DNA from: Cercis canadensis
Lineage: Eukaryota; Streptophyta; Magnoliopsida; Fabales; Fabaceae
Direction: 5' to 3'
Assembly: GCA_003255065.1 (NCBI GenBank)
Contig: QAOA01000289.1
Location: forward strand, 853,805-917,804
Length of the DNA: 64,000 nucleotides
How positions within the stretch are numbered: the first letter of the stretch is position 1; each line of letters begins with the position of its first letter. The translations under genes and the position numbers were made by a program. The notes under the pieces are model-generated. The model had not been told where the DNA came from and ran no database searches. It saw only the letters and a list, made by a program, of their open reading frames with translations. Positions 40,201 to 52,068 of the stretch are shown in pieces.

Positions 40201-42885
40201 ATTTAACACATTGTCAATTAATGGTAACTACAGCCATTCTTCGAGAAACAATGTAGAATCTAAGTTCATAGCTGAACCACATCAAAATGTTCTCCAATAG
40301 ACATAAGACGAACTTTAAAATTAACATTAAAGACCAACTATAAAACCATATTATGCATATTTATTGATGCTAACTACCCCTTGGTTAGAAGAGATCTGTG
40401 CCCTAGCAAACTGGTCCTGGCGATTAACCTGGCTACCATCCTGCTGTCTCTCTCGTAGGTTTTCCCAAGACCTCTCTTCTCCTGTAGCAGGAACTGGTCC
40501 AGACCGGCCACGCCAGTCACGGTTATCCGGTTCCGAATATCGATTTTGAAATTGCTGCGGAGGCTGCTGAAGAAAATGTAAAAATCATTATATGAAGTTG
40601 GTGCTTATTAATGAGAAGACAATATATAATGCTCTAAAGCTGATAACGTATATTTGCACCAATCTGGTGAACAAATATATCAGCAACACATGCAACATGA
40701 GCATTTGTTCCAACTATTTGTCAGTCTCAAATTATACAGGCATGCATATCACCAACATCAACCCCAGGTCAACTTCATCAATGACCTTACCAAACAGGAA
40801 AAAAGGGTTAGGGTTCTTAGCAAGTAAACACTATAATAAAGACACAGAAAGAGACTCACATTGCCTTCTGCACGAGCCCAGCTTAGTTCTTCACCAAAAA
40901 GTTCAGCTTCTATTTCTCTCTTGATTTTTAGAATATCATCCGGGACCTCAACAGCCTGTAAGAATATTAGATTAATTGTCAGGTAAAAACATAAATATAA
41001 CTTTAGATGTCAATAAAATTAGTAAAAGCGCAACAAAGAACATATAGAAGGAAATCTATATATGTAATTACTAAAATAGAAAAAAGTAATCCTGCAGCCA
41101 TCAGGGAATATTGATTAGATGTAGGAGCAGAAAGATGCAGTAAGTCTAAGCACAAAATAGTCAAAATGAAAAGGCAGTAAAGTGATATATCATAGTAATT
41201 TTTTCTTCATAAAGAGTTTATAGAACATAACACTTGAGCATCTAAAGCATATATTAATTACCTCTCTGAGCTGCAACAGCTGATCTCTGGTGTACCGCAC
41301 GTGCTCGCGACCCTCAAACCGTGAATCTCCAGTCTACAAAACCAGAACAGTTAGAATTCATATCTCTAACCATTATAAAATCAAACTATCACCACGCAAG
41401 GATAAAAATTTTGCAAGAGAATGACAGAAGCCGGTAAATGATGGATAGGGTAGCATGCAATGCTATAAATCAAGTCAACTTTAACAACACTAAGTTCTAT
41501 CCCTAACCATCAAAGGCAAAATTGTTTTCAGTTGTTTCCCAGCCAAGACCATTTATGGCAACAAAATTCAGGGTGTGTAAACCCCAAATGCAACAAAAAA
41601 TAAATCAAGCTGCGGTAATATTTTCATGGATAAACTTCTTTCAACTTTCAACAAATTCATGGGTAATGCATATATTAATGATATCAATTGAATGATTAGT
41701 ATGTCAAGTAGCTGGCAGCAGCTTTTCAAGATATGTTATCTTTTTCAAATATTGCCTTAATCAGAATCCCCTTAACCACAAGCTCCACGTGCAAAGAAGC
41801 AGTGGCAATACTGATTGTGAAATGCGACCCATATAAAGCAAATCGTACATACAATAGTGTATCATGGAAACTATATAATTTAAGAGTTCATGCTACAAAG
41901 AACTTGCCCCCTCCATCAAAATTCCCGAATGCCTCAATGTATGTGGGTTCTTTATGGGCAATCTGAAAAACTCAATCAAGCCCACCTAAAGCCCACATGT
42001 TGTTCTTTGTCCATATTTACAGCAGGTACACATACTGAGTGGCCCACCAAGAATTAGGACATTCAATTTCAGGTTTAGCCTCTATCTTATAGGTCTTACT
42101 ATAAATCCTTACTCCTATGCTTAAACTATGACTTATTGCATACTGCTTTCTGAAGCTCTTTTGTATGCAAGGACATTACCAAACAAACCAGTTAAAATTT
42201 CATAATTCAATAGTTTCAAAATTCAGTCACATTCACTCAATCTCTTTGGGAAATAAATCCATATATCTTTTGAGAAACAATAAAAAGCAACCACTGCATA
42301 GAAAAAATCTCCAGTATTCAAACTTCAGTACAAGGCGTTGCACCTCAAAAACTTCCGAAGAAAAAACTTGAAGGGGAATTAAAAGAAACAAACTTGAGCG
42401 TTGATGCGAGATCCAAACAAAGCGTAGACTCCACATCACCTATTACATAAAAACAACAAAGTATCCTATATATATAATCCGCAATCCTTTCAACTCCATT
42501 ACAGCACATAGAATGACAAGATGGAATCTTTCATTAATAATTCTTACAAATAAAACCCGAGACAATTGAAACCAACGGCAATAACGAACAATCAACACAA
42601 ATATATGAAATTTATTCAAAAACCCAGAACTTTAAGAGCAAAACGGATACAAATCCAGATCCAGAGAAAAAGGTCCGATTCGATTTATACCTTGATAGAG
42701 AAGGGAGGAGGAGCACCGCCATGGGGACGCAAGAGAGGAAGATCAGCGGAAAAGGACCCAAAAGCAGGGGAAGAAGCTGCCGACGATGACGAATCGAATC
42801 GAGCACCAATCAACCTGCCACCGCTACCGCCGCCACGACCACCACCAGGTCTCAAACTCAGCACCGTTTGATCACCTTGCTGCAT
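37247..42885 (-). CDS. EIFISO4G: Eukaryotic translation initiation factor isoform 4G
   Basis: Large subunit of the plant eIF(iso)4F cap complex; it bridges eIFiso4E, eIF4A and eIF3 in the cytosol. Nine exons in coding order: 42885-42691, 41333-41262, 40955-40860, about 40566-40378, 39716-39619, 39255-39168, 39089-38739, 38637-38392 and 38287-37247. They give about 791 residues (Arabidopsis eIFiso4G1 is about 780). The start [19 protein letters not shown] is the conserved plant N-terminus. The eIF4E-binding motif YxxxxL-phi is YTRDQLL at residues 79-85. MIF4G spans about 206-432 (from [20 protein letters not shown] to [12 protein letters not shown]), and MA3 about 620-740 (from [17 protein letters not shown]). 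The linker between them is Gly/Pro/Met-rich ([11 protein letters not shown]). The exact acceptor of exon 4 is ambiguous by one codon (CAGCAG). Intron 1, about 1.36 kb, is the longest. Confidence 0.95.
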
Positions 42886-43933
42886 ACTCAGGATCTTCAC
42901 TGGAAGATAAAATCTTCGCCGTCTGATTGAGTGTGAGGAACAGATAGAAAAGATTCAGCCGCGAGAACGCCAATAGCTGAACCAGAATAGATAGATTATA
43001 TATAGATAGAGAAAAAAGAAATATAGACTTTGATGCGATAGGCAAAGAGAGAGAGAGGAGGAGGAGGAGGAGGAAGAAGAGATTGGAGCTTTAGGATATT
43101 TCTCTCTCTTCTGCGGGAGTGCGAAGAGAAGAGAACAGCGTGAGGCCGGTGAGGTGAAACGAAACCCTTCTTACTTAGGCGAGTTTAGGAATACGAATTT
43201 TCATCCCAAAAAAAAAATCTGAAAAGTTGGTAATTGGTATATACGAAATTCGAACCCGAAAAATATAAGCAAACCGAGTTTTATTTAGCCTTCTAAGTTA
43301 GGTCGAGGGCTGAGCTGTATTTACTTGTATATCCTCTATTGTTGAGATAATTGGCCATGATTTCTTTTGATATCGATGAAAATATAACTGGCATTATCAT
43401 TAAAAGTACAGTTTTTGCCTAAGAGTTTTTTTCTTTCTTTGGTTCTTTGAGATTTTTCTTTTGTCGTTAATAAATACAACTTTTCATTGAGAGCATGAGA
43501 TTATTTTAATAATGGTAGTGGTAATTTATGAGAAAATAATAAACCTACTACCACAAAAATTTCATTACGTGTTGGATAATTATATTGATTACATCTTTCA
43601 ATTATAGACATTTTTATAAAACACTTTTATAGCCTACCCTTAAGTTTTTCTAAAAATTAAATTTAGTACACAAATTCTTCATTCTTTTACTAAACATCTG
43701 GCAAATTTGAAAAATGTTATAAATGATAAATTCTCTTCCAAATTTAATGAAAAAGTCATTGCATGTGTTCAAATCCTATATTTAATGGCGCCAAAAAATA
43801 TTTTGTGCCTTTTGAAATATGTTTAAATTTATAAGAAAATTCTAAAAATTTGTTTGCGAGTTAAAATTTGGAAGAAATGAGAGGAAAGAAAATGAGTAAA
43901 TATATTTATCCTCTTATATGGGAGTTCAAAATT

Positions 43934-44575
43934 AAAAAAGGAAATGAAACTAATAGGTAACTTAAAACTTTCACATTCATTTTTTGCTTTCACTTTTGTG
44001 TTCCTCCAATTTGAAGGATTTAAAAAAAAAATTACTATTATACCTCTATTTATTTTTTCAAATTCTTTTTTCAACCATTATTTAGATAACATTATTAAAT
44101 CTTATGTTAAATATATTTACTTTATAAATAAATGATAAATTTGTAAAATGATAAATTTGTATTTCTTTCATTTCATTTCCTCTCATTTTGCTCATTTTAA
44201 TTATTTAAACAAATGAGGTAAAAACCTCTTCATTTTTCTTTCATTCCTTTCCCTTNAAAAAAGAAATGAAACTAATAGGTAACTTAAAACTTTCACATTC
44301 ATTTTTTGCTTTCACTTTTGTGTTCCTCCAATTTAAAAGGTTTAAAAAAAAAATTACTATTATACCTCTATTTATTTTTTCAAATTCTTTTTTCAACCAC
44401 TATTTAGATAACATTATTAAATCTTATGTTAAATATATTTACTTTATAAATAAATGATAAATTTGTAAAATGATAAATTTGTATTTCTTTCATTTCATTT
44501 CCTCTCATTTTGCTCATTTTAATTATTTAAACAAATGAGGTAAAAACCTCTTCATTTTTCTTTCATTCCTTTCCC
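43934..44575. repeat. Direct duplication around an N at 44256
   Basis: About 320 bp upstream of the N and about 319 bp after it are near-identical, with several base differences (for example GGAAATG against AGAAATG, and CATTATTTAG against CACTATTTAG). Both copies include the same 63-codon ORF, which is a by-product. This fits two haplotype contig ends left unmerged. Confidence 0.85.
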
Positions 44576-45274
44576 TCTCTTTCCTCTCCTCTTCTTTCAT
44601 TTTCCCTCACTTCAAACTCTCAAACAAAGCCTAAGAGTAGACTATAATAAACCCTATGATCATAAGCATACGATTAACAGGGTCATAAAACATTTCACAC
44701 CTTTTGAAAAATACTTTAAATGAAAATATCCATTAATAAATGTAAATTCAATCATCCTCAATTTTGTGATATATAGAACAAAACCCTAAAGAGTGTATTA
44801 GTTGCACATGTTGAAAACATATAGTTAATGGTGATAGAAAACATTTTGTGCCATTTGAAGAATATTTTTAACCAAAGAACTCTTAATAAGCACATGAGTG
44901 ATTTCATACATTAGGGGCATAAAATATAATTCTGAAAGAGTACATTAATTGCACATGTTTTGGAGTGAAATATTAAAATGGCTGATAGGTGAGTGACAAT
45001 GAAGTTGCTTTTGGGGCTTGCATATTCCATATTTAACCAGCAGTGGTAGCTAAAGTAAAAGTAAAAAGATTATGATGTTATTAATTGTATATTTGGCATA
45101 AAGAACAAAATCTCCACCAGATTTTACGCATGTTTAGTATAGTGATTTATGTATCAAGCTTCATTCTTAGAAAATAATTAAGGGACATAGACTATAATTT
45201 GCCCTTTATCAAAGACACGAGACGTAAAGATATACTAAAATTGGTAACAAGCTCACAAATGTCAAATAAAAAAA

Positions 45275-45632
45275 AAAACAAATATTGTTTAGTTTTAAAA
45301 TTTGGAGGAAAAGACAAATTGGTTCTAAATAAAATAGTCTTTCAATTTAGTTTCTCTCATATTATGTGAAATGTCAAAAATATTCTTTGGTACTATATGA
45401 TTATTTTGTTGACATGTGTTATTATCTTTTAATACCATGTAATTATTATAGTTTACACATGTGATTATTATGTTAAAAATAAAACAAAATAATCACATAT
45501 ATAAACAATATAATACCAATAAATATTTTGAATATACCATATTATATAAAAAGAATTAAATTAAAATATTATTTTATTTAGAAACAAATAGTATTTTCCT
45601 CTAAATTTAGAAACCAAATAATAATTTTTTCA
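45275..45632. mobile_element. Large fold-back element (about 360 bp)
   Basis: The two arms of about 150 bp are inverted repeats: GGAGGAAAAGACAAATTGGT / TCTAAATAAAATAGTCTTT on the left correspond to reverse-complemented GAGGAAAATACTATTTGTTT / TCTAAATAAAATAATATTTT on the right. The centre (about 45395-45505) is itself palindromic around TGATTATTTTGTT/AACAAAATAATCA. Non-coding, so a MITE-like element is likely. Confidence 0.7.
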
Positions 45633-46229
45633 ACAATAAATAATAAATACTTCAAAGCATAAAAACTCGTATTTTTAATTTGTATCCTGTTGAAGCAAGA
45701 AAACGTTATAGTATATGTGTTTGTAATGGTTTATGGTTTTTTATTTTGGTAAGATGGTTTTTATTTTTTATTCGTGAAGATAATAGATTATGTTTAGGTA
45801 TGATTGGGAAAGCACCACCTCATTTTAACAGGTTGCTATATACGGCCAACGAAAAATATAAAAGGTTGTTATACAATATATAAAGGAAAAATATTTGACA
45901 AGGCACCGAGTATTTTAATAAATAACAAGGGTTACATTCGTTAAATTAAATAAATGTTTTGAACTTTGTAGGTAAAAGAAAAAGTCCGGAATATATGTAT
46001 TAGAAACTCAAAAATAAAAATCACAAGTACTTTGAGATATAGAAAATCCGCAACTCTTTTTATTTTTATTGGCTGTGAAATTGATGTCTGTGATTAGAAT
46101 AGTTTTTTCTTTTTTTGAGGGGATGAAATTAAAATAACTTTGTAATCAAAGCGAAGAAGGAAATACGAAACCTCAAAGTATAGAAGGAAATAAGACTACA
46201 TGCCGGGGGTATTGTAGGGATTTAGAACT

Positions 46230-46700
46230 CCGTCTCATCGTTCTCAGTCACGTGTACAAGGACAAAGTTGGAAACTCACCGACAAGAAAATTTCCTTAAA
46301 TATAGAGTTACTTTGGAAGCTGTTATTTCGTGAGACAACAACGTTTTAAGATAAAGCACCAAGAGTTTCTACTAATGTTGCCCTAACCACAACCGGTTAC
46401 CGGATGAGATCGAAACTGGCTTTTGAGCTCGAATGTCATCGTACACGTTATATCAGCGAATCCAAAAACGACAGCGACTTTCCTAACCTACACGTGGCAG
46501 TAGCTTTCAGTCACTGAACTCACTGATGGGAGCTCAGCCTCAGCGCCGTGGAGCTGGCGACAGCAAGGTCGTGCCACGTAGTCCCTTACGTCACCATAAC
46601 ATGTTGGTGCCTTGGGCTCATTTTCGTGGGCTTTCATGTGCATCAGGCCATATTGGACTTCTAAGCCCTTTAATTTTGGACACATGTACCACGCGGAAAC
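46230..46700. promoter_or_regulatory. Cluster of ACGT-core (G-box/ABRE-like) motifs
   Basis: A less AT-rich island with CACGTG at 46249-46254 and 46491-46496, and further ACGT cores at 46445-46448, 46576-46579 and 46588-46591, the last in TACGTCA. Such cores bind bZIP and bHLH factors. The nearest coding start downstream is HSP70, 3.4 kb away and beyond a transposon. It could be a displaced promoter, a gene relict or chance. Confidence 0.35.
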
Positions 46701-46703
46701 ATG

Positions 46704-48780
46704 GGGTATGTTTAATTTCAATTTTTAAAATTTGTTTTTTATTTAAAAAAAATTAAAATAACTTGTTTGATATAACTGTTTTTTTTACATATTTTAAAAT
46801 TTTATTTTTAAAATATTGTTTTAAAAATAATAAAATAAAAATAAGAGAGAGTTATTTTTGTTTTCAAAATAAGTAAAAGACAGATAATAAGTTATTTTTA
46901 TTAAAAATAAAATTTAGATAAAATTTTATAAGTGTTAGTGGTATTATTCTTCTGTTAAAACATTAGATATGTATTAGTTTTTACACATGTCTAGGGATGG
47001 CAATGGGGCGGGGCAAGCAGTCCCCGTCCCCATCCCCAAAGGGCATGGGGATGCCTCATCCCCGAACCCATCCCCGGCAGGGATTTTTCAGTATCCCATC
47101 CCCGCCCCACTAAATCCCTATCTGCCCCATGCCCCGCTCCATTTACCCATACAACCATACTTTTTTTAAATATACACAATTTACAAGTTTAATCTATCGA
47201 TCACGATTTCTAATTGAAATTCAAGTTTAATCGAACAAGATAATATAAATAATGCTCAAATAACATCATCAAGAATTCAAGATATCCTCAAGCAACAACA
47301 ATAACATAAATAATATTCAAACAAAATTATAAAAATTGTTCTTAAACAATTATAAAAGTCAATAAGAAATCATAATAAGTACAAAAGGCTCCAAGCAATT
47401 AAAATAAGTACAATTTATGAAGTTCTAATGTTGGTTGAAGTTGAACCACTCTCCATATTCTACAAAACCAACAAAAAAAAAAATAGAAAAAAAATTTAGG
47501 TTTGGGGAAAATGGAACCTAAAGGTCGAGGGACTGAGGGATGAAGGGTCGGGTCAGTGTGTTGGTGATTTAGTGGGGGAAAACCTTAGGCCATAATGACG
47601 CCGTCTTGTGAAGAAATTTTTTTAAAAATATTTATGTAATGTATTTTATATATATATATACAGTGCGGGGCGGGGCGGGGTGGGGCAGGGCTTCCCCATC
47701 CCCAAACCCGCCCCTATCAAATTACCCATAAAATTACCCATCCCCATCCCCATACCCATTTTTTTGCCCCATACCCATACCCGAACGGGTAAAAAAACCG
47801 GGGCCCCATCGGGTCTGGGGCAAATTGTCATCCCTACTGACATGTCTCTTCATTATTACTTAAAATTTCTCCCCCCAGCAACCTCCAAGTCCCTCTCTCC
47901 CTCTGTAACAATCCCTCACTCCCACTCTCCAACCATAGTTATGGTGCTTGAGCCTGTACCTTTGGTGGAGAAAATGGTGGGGGCACCAAATTTAAAATTG
48001 CTATGGAGGATTATTTGATGTTTGCCTTTTGATAAAATCCAGAAAGAGTATGAGAGAAAATCCCAATTGCCTTCCATTACGAGTCTTTCGGCTTTGTCGA
48101 CGACGAAGCACATCCATCACCCAATCATGTAAAGGTCGGATTAAGGCCTGAAACAAAGGATTTGCACCGGACTTTTGACGGGCCATCCCTTTTTTATGCG
48201 CCGCTTTACCCGCACCCTAACTAGAGGCTGCGTAGCCTGGCCAAGTTCAAGAAGGGCCACCGGGGAAAGTTTTTGAAAAAATAAATACAAGACTTCTCAT
48301 TTTCTCAATGATAGTAACAGAGCATGAACGAAAAGATGAATCAATTGCCTTCGCGGTTGATTGTGAATAAGAGGCAGGGCACAATTTCGAGTGTGAGCGG
48401 TAAGCGAAGTGAGAAATAACCAAACGGAGAAGAGCGTGAGAATGAGATGGAGGGAGGAAAACCTTTGCTGGGGGAGAGAGAAATTGGGTGTTAAAATGAA
48501 ATTTTGATGAATAATGAAGAGATGATGATGTGGCTACTAATGTGTAAAATTTAATACATATATAATATTTTAATAGGAGAATAACACCATTAATATTTAT
48601 AAAATTTTATATAAGTTTTGTCATTTTATTAATGACACAATAGTAATTATAAAGTTTTTTATTATTTGTTATTTAAAAATTATTTTCAAAATAATTTATC
48701 AAATAGATTTTTTTATAGAATAATTTTCAAAAATAATATTTAAAAATAAAAAAAAAACAAAAACAAAATCAAACACACCC
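46704..48780. mobile_element. Composite element with long inverted ends (Mutator-like?)
   Basis: The left end (46704-46992 continuing at 47848-47915 after a nested insertion) and the right end (about 48440-48780) are inverted repeats of more than 300 bp. Left blocks such as AAAATTTTATAAGTGTTAGTGG, TATGTATTAG, CTCTTCATTATTA and TCTCCCCCCAGCAACC recur in order on the reverse strand of the right arm. Outer ends read GGGTATGTTTAATTT and GGGTGTGTTTGATTT. The interior (about 47920-48440) is GC-richer and may be a captured gene fragment, but no protein is recognised. No clear target-site duplication was found; very long inverted ends suggest a MULE. Confidence 0.6.
46993..47839. mobile_element. Non-autonomous hAT-type element, nested
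   Basis: An exact 8-bp direct repeat ACATGTCT flanks the element (46985-46992 and 47840-47847), the hallmark of hAT insertions. Ends are AGGGATGGCAATG on the left and, reverse-complemented, CAGTAGGGATGACAATTTG on the right, similar to hAT termini of the CAGGGATG class. Subterminal regions are rich in CCCCATCCCC repeats; the interior is AT-rich without a transposase. It interrupts the left arm of the larger element. Confidence 0.8.
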
Positions 48781-49087
48781 ATAGTGATTAGTGAGTCTCA
48801 ACTATAAGGGTCATTAAAGACCAAAACAAATGTATTATATCTCTATGCTTTTGGATGAAAGTTCCGAACTATATAGAAACTAAACCAAAATAACCATATT
48901 GGTGTATAGATAATTTAATCCTTGAGAAAACATTTATTGTTTGATAAATTTTTTTTTTTTAAATGAGATAGTTGGTCAAATGATTAAAATTGTCATTTTG
49001 TATTTGAAGAGATTCAAATTTGATATAAGAGAGTGAAAGACAATCTTAAGACTAAAAACAATTTCGCTAAACTAAGGCCTCTCGTCA

Positions 49088-49266
49088 GGGAAGAGATCCA
49101 GTCATGTTAACTTGAGTCATGTTGCTTAGATCTAAGCCGTCTATTCCATTTAAGGTCATTTCAACCATTAAAACATATTAATATTTAATGGTTGAAATGA
49201 ACTTTAATGGAATGGACGGCTCAGATCTGAGCAACATGACTCAAGTGACATGACCGGATCCAAATC
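49088..49266. mobile_element. MITE with 10-bp target duplication (Mutator type)
   Basis: A nearly perfect hairpin of about 180 bp: arms share GATCCrGTCATG, CTTGAGTCATGTTGC, AGATCT, CCGTC, CATTCCATT and TCAACCATTAAA in inverted order around an AT-rich loop. The 10-bp direct repeat CCTCTCGTCA flanks it at 49078-49087 and 49267-49276. Terminal inverted repeats of about 80 bp with a 9-11 bp target duplication are typical of Mutator-derived MITEs. The high arm identity suggests recent movement. Confidence 0.85.
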
Positions 49267-49884
49267 CCTCTCGTCATTATTTGATAATTCATTATAAAAC
49301 TTCTTAGTATTGAAATTATAAAAAAATATAGATTATTTTTGTGTAATTCTTAACAGAAAATTATAAAAATATGCTTGATGAGAATCAATCACTAATTATG
49401 GAGTCATCAGTCATCATTCATTAGTCTTCGATAACATTAATTATATAAATAAATAAGCAAGGTATAAAATTATTATTTTTATCATTAAATAATAAAATTA
49501 GAAATTTAACTAAACCATTCATCTTATCAAACTAGTTTTCTCCTTGTGTCTACAAATAATTTGTTATTTTACTGTTGGATAATATTATTTATTTGTCATG
49601 ACTTTTGCTTTTCAGTGTTATCATAGTTCATTATTATTTTACTCAAAGCTTTACACACGTTGTTATAGAAAACCATAAGGCTAAGCCACCGCCACCTATA
49701 CCTCCTATGCGCACATACTCTCACCACGTCAACCGCCAAATTCCGTTTACACGAAAGCAACACCGCCAGGTAAAGTATTTTCATTCACAATCTCAAATTT
49801 GACGCACCATAACAATGGCACCAACGTAAATCCCACCAATTTCAACCCTACATTGTAATTCAACCTTCTTTCCCGCCGCCTCTA

Positions 49885-49984
49885 GAATCTAACTGAACTC
49901 TCCAGAATTCTGTACCCTGTTCTGATATTTTCGTCTTCTAACCTCGTAATTTCTCGAACTTCCTATCTTACGGTCACTATATAA
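49885..49984 (+). promoter_or_regulatory. Heat-shock element array and TATA box of HSP70
   Basis: Three GAA units lie exactly 10 bp apart at 49885, 49895 and 49905, with a near-consensus CTC between the last two, so they fall on the 5-bp heat-shock element phase. A second trimer, TTCtcGAActTCC (49951-49963, 8 of 9 bases correct), sits 15 bp before a TATATAA box at 49978-49984. This geometry suits HSF-driven transcription starting about 30 bp further on, leaving a leader of about 95 bp before the ATG at 50110. Confidence 0.6.
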
Positions 49985-50109
49985 ATTCTTGGTTCGCTTC
50001 TCATTATTTTAACTCGATAAATTCAAGTGAAAAGTTCCGAAAATTTTCTAAATTGTGCGAGTGAGAACTCAATTTTTCTGTGTGTGATTTTGAAGTTTGA
50101 AGCTCTTTA

Positions 50110-52068
50110 ATGGCGACCAAGGAAGGCAAGGCCATAGGCATAGACCTGGGCACAACCTACAGCTGCGTGGGCGTGTGGCAAAACGACCGTGTTGAGATCA
50201 TTCCCAATGACCAAGGCAATCGAACCACTCCGTCCTACGTTGCCTTCACCGATACCGAAAGGCTCATCGGCGATGCGGCGAAGAACCAGGTTGCTATGAA
50301 TCCACAGAACACCGTTTTCGACGCCAAGCGTTTGATTGGGCGGCGATTCTCCGACCAATCTGTTCAAAACGACATGAAGTTGTGGCCTTTTAAGGTTATT
50401 CCTGGCCCAGCAGACAAACCCATGATTGTGGTCAATTACAAAGGCGAAGAGAAAAAATTCTCAGCTGAAGAGATCTCTTCCATGGTGTTAACAAAGATGA
50501 AGGAGGTTGCAGAGGCGTTTCTGGGTCAAACAATTAAGAATGCTGTGGTTACTGTACCTGCTTATTTCAACGATTCGCAGAGGCAAGCCACCAAGGATGC
50601 AGGGGTGATTTCAGGTTTAAACGTGCTGCGAATTATCAACGAGCCCACTGCTGCTGCTATTGCTTATGGGTTGGACAAGAAGGCTTCAAGAAAAGGTGAG
50701 CAAAACGTGCTAATTTTTGATCTGGGTGGTGGCACTTTTGATGTTTCTCTGTTGACAATTGAGGAAGGGATTTTCGAGGTGAAGGCTACGGCGGGTGATA
50801 CCCATCTGGGTGGTGAAGATTTTGATAATAGGATGGTGAATCATTTTGTGGCCGAGTTCAGGAGGAAGAACAAGAAGGATATTAGTGGGAACGCTAGAGC
50901 TTTGAGGAGGTTAAGGACAGCGTGTGAGAGAGCTAAGAGGACTCTGTCTTCAACAGCACAGACAACGATTGAGATTGATTCCTTGTACGAAGGAATTGAT
51001 TTCTATGCGACAATTACGAGGGCGAGGTTTGAGGAATTGAACATGGATTTGTTCAGAAAGTGTATGGAACCAGTGGAGAAGTGTCTCCGTGATGCAAAAA
51101 TTGATAAAAGCCAGGTGCATGAGGTGGTCTTGGTTGGTGGGTCGACCCGAATTCCAAAGGTTCAGCAACTCCTGCAAGATTTCTTCAATGGGAAAGAACT
51201 CTGCAAGAGCATCAACCCTGATGAAGCTGTTGCATATGGTGCTGCAGTTCAAGCTGCGATCTTGAGCGGTGAAGGAGACGAGAGGGTTCAGGACCTGCTA
51301 TTGCTGGATGTAACACCACTTAGTCTTGGGCTTGAAACTGCTGGTGGTGTTATGACTGTGTTAATTCCAAGGAACACCACAATTCCCACCAAAAAGGAGC
51401 AGATTTTCTCCACCTACTCTGATAATCAACCTGGGGTGTTGATCCAAGTCTACGAAGGAGAGCGAGCTCGAACCAAGGATAATAACCTTCTTGGAAAGTT
51501 TGAGCTAACTGGGATCCCTCCAGCACCAAGAGGGGTCCCACAAATCAATGTTTGCTTTGATATCGATGCCAATGGCATTCTTAATGTCTCCGCTGAAGAT
51601 AAGACTGCAGGGGTGAAGAACAAGATTACAATCACCAACGACAAGGGAAGGTTGAGCAAAGATGAGATAGAGAAGATGGTGAAAGAAGCAGAGAAGTATA
51701 AGGCAGAGGATGAGGAGGTGAAGAAAAAAGTGGAGGCAAAGAACTCGCTTGAGAACTATGCCTATAATATGAGGAACACAGTGAAGGACGACAAGATTGG
51801 TGGAAAATTGAGTCCAGATGATAAGCAGAAGATTGAGAAGGCAGTGAACGAGACCATAGAGTGGCTAGAGGGGAATCAATTGGCTGAGGTGGAGGAGTTT
51901 GAGGACAAGCAGAAAGAGTTGGAAGGGATCTGCAACCCCATTATTGCCAGGTTGTACCAGGGTGGTACTGCTGGTGATATGCCTATGGGTGATGACATGC
52001 CTGGTTCAGCTGCTGGCTCTAGCGGGTCAGGTTCTGGTGCTGGACCCAAAATTGAAGAGGTGGACTGA
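50110..52068 (+). CDS. HSP70: Cytosolic heat shock protein 70, intronless
   Basis: ATP-dependent chaperone of the cytosol and nucleus, 652 residues in a single exon. All three HSP70 signatures are visible: [14 protein letters not shown] near the start, [14 protein letters not shown] at about 205-218 and [16 protein letters not shown] at about 341-356. The substrate-binding domain follows (from about 390), then a lid with [20 protein letters not shown]. The end, KIEEVD, is the TPR co-chaperone signal of cytosolic forms. The tail has a Gly/Ser-rich stretch ([14 protein letters not shown]) and only weak traces of the usual GGMP repeats. Constitutive plant HSC70 genes usually have one intron; its absence, with the upstream heat-shock elements, points to a heat-inducible paralogue like Arabidopsis Hsp70b. 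It stands between eIF(iso)4G and IF-3, which I recall as neighbours in Arabidopsis. Confidence 0.97.
   Translation: MATKEGKAIGIDLGTTYSCVGVWQNDRVEIIPNDQGNRTTPSYVAFTDTERLIGDAAKNQVAMNPQNTVFDAKRLIGRRFSDQSVQNDMKLWPFKVIPGPADKPMIVVNYKGEEKKFSAEEISSMVLTKMKEVAEAFLGQTIKNAVVTVPAYFNDSQRQATKDAGVISGLNVLRIINEPTAAAIAYGLDKKASRKGEQNVLIFDLGGGTFDVSLLTIEEGIFEVKATAGDTHLGGEDFDNRMVNHFVAEFRRKNKKDISGNARALRRLRTACERAKRTLSSTAQTTIEIDSLYEGIDFYATITRARFEELNMDLFRKCMEPVEKCLRDAKIDKSQVHEVVLVGGSTRIPKVQQLLQDFFNGKELCKSINPDEAVAYGAAVQAAILSGEGDERVQDLLLLDVTPLSLGLETAGGVMTVLIPRNTTIPTKKEQIFSTYSDNQPGVLIQVYEGERARTKDNNLLGKFELTGIPPAPRGVPQINVCFDIDANGILNVSAEDKTAGVKNKITITNDKGRLSKDEIEKMVKEAEKYKAEDEEVKKKVEAKNSLENYAYNMRNTVKDDKIGGKLSPDDKQKIEKAVNETIEWLEGNQLAEVEEFEDKQKELEGICNPIIARLYQGGTAGDMPMGDDMPGSAAGSSGSGSGAGPKIEEVD

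Larger units (their letters stand above)
42886..46200. other. AT-rich, repeat-rich intergenic region
   Basis: Begins with the eIF(iso)4G promoter and leader, including GA-rich repeats at about 43040-43090. It continues as AT-rich DNA with an N-joined duplication (43934-44575), a large fold-back element (45275-45632) and several degenerate copies of a motif like CATTTTGTGCCNTTTGAA near 43800, 44690 and 44850. No gene is supported. Confidence 0.55.

Noticed and set aside
46987..47179. GC-rich stretch resembling a CpG island promoter
   Set aside because: Explained by the subterminal repeats of the nested hAT element.
47680..48018. 112-codon ORF with PIPIPIPI and IKLPIKLP runs
   Set aside because: Translation of the CCCCAT subterminal repeats of the hAT element, not a protein gene.
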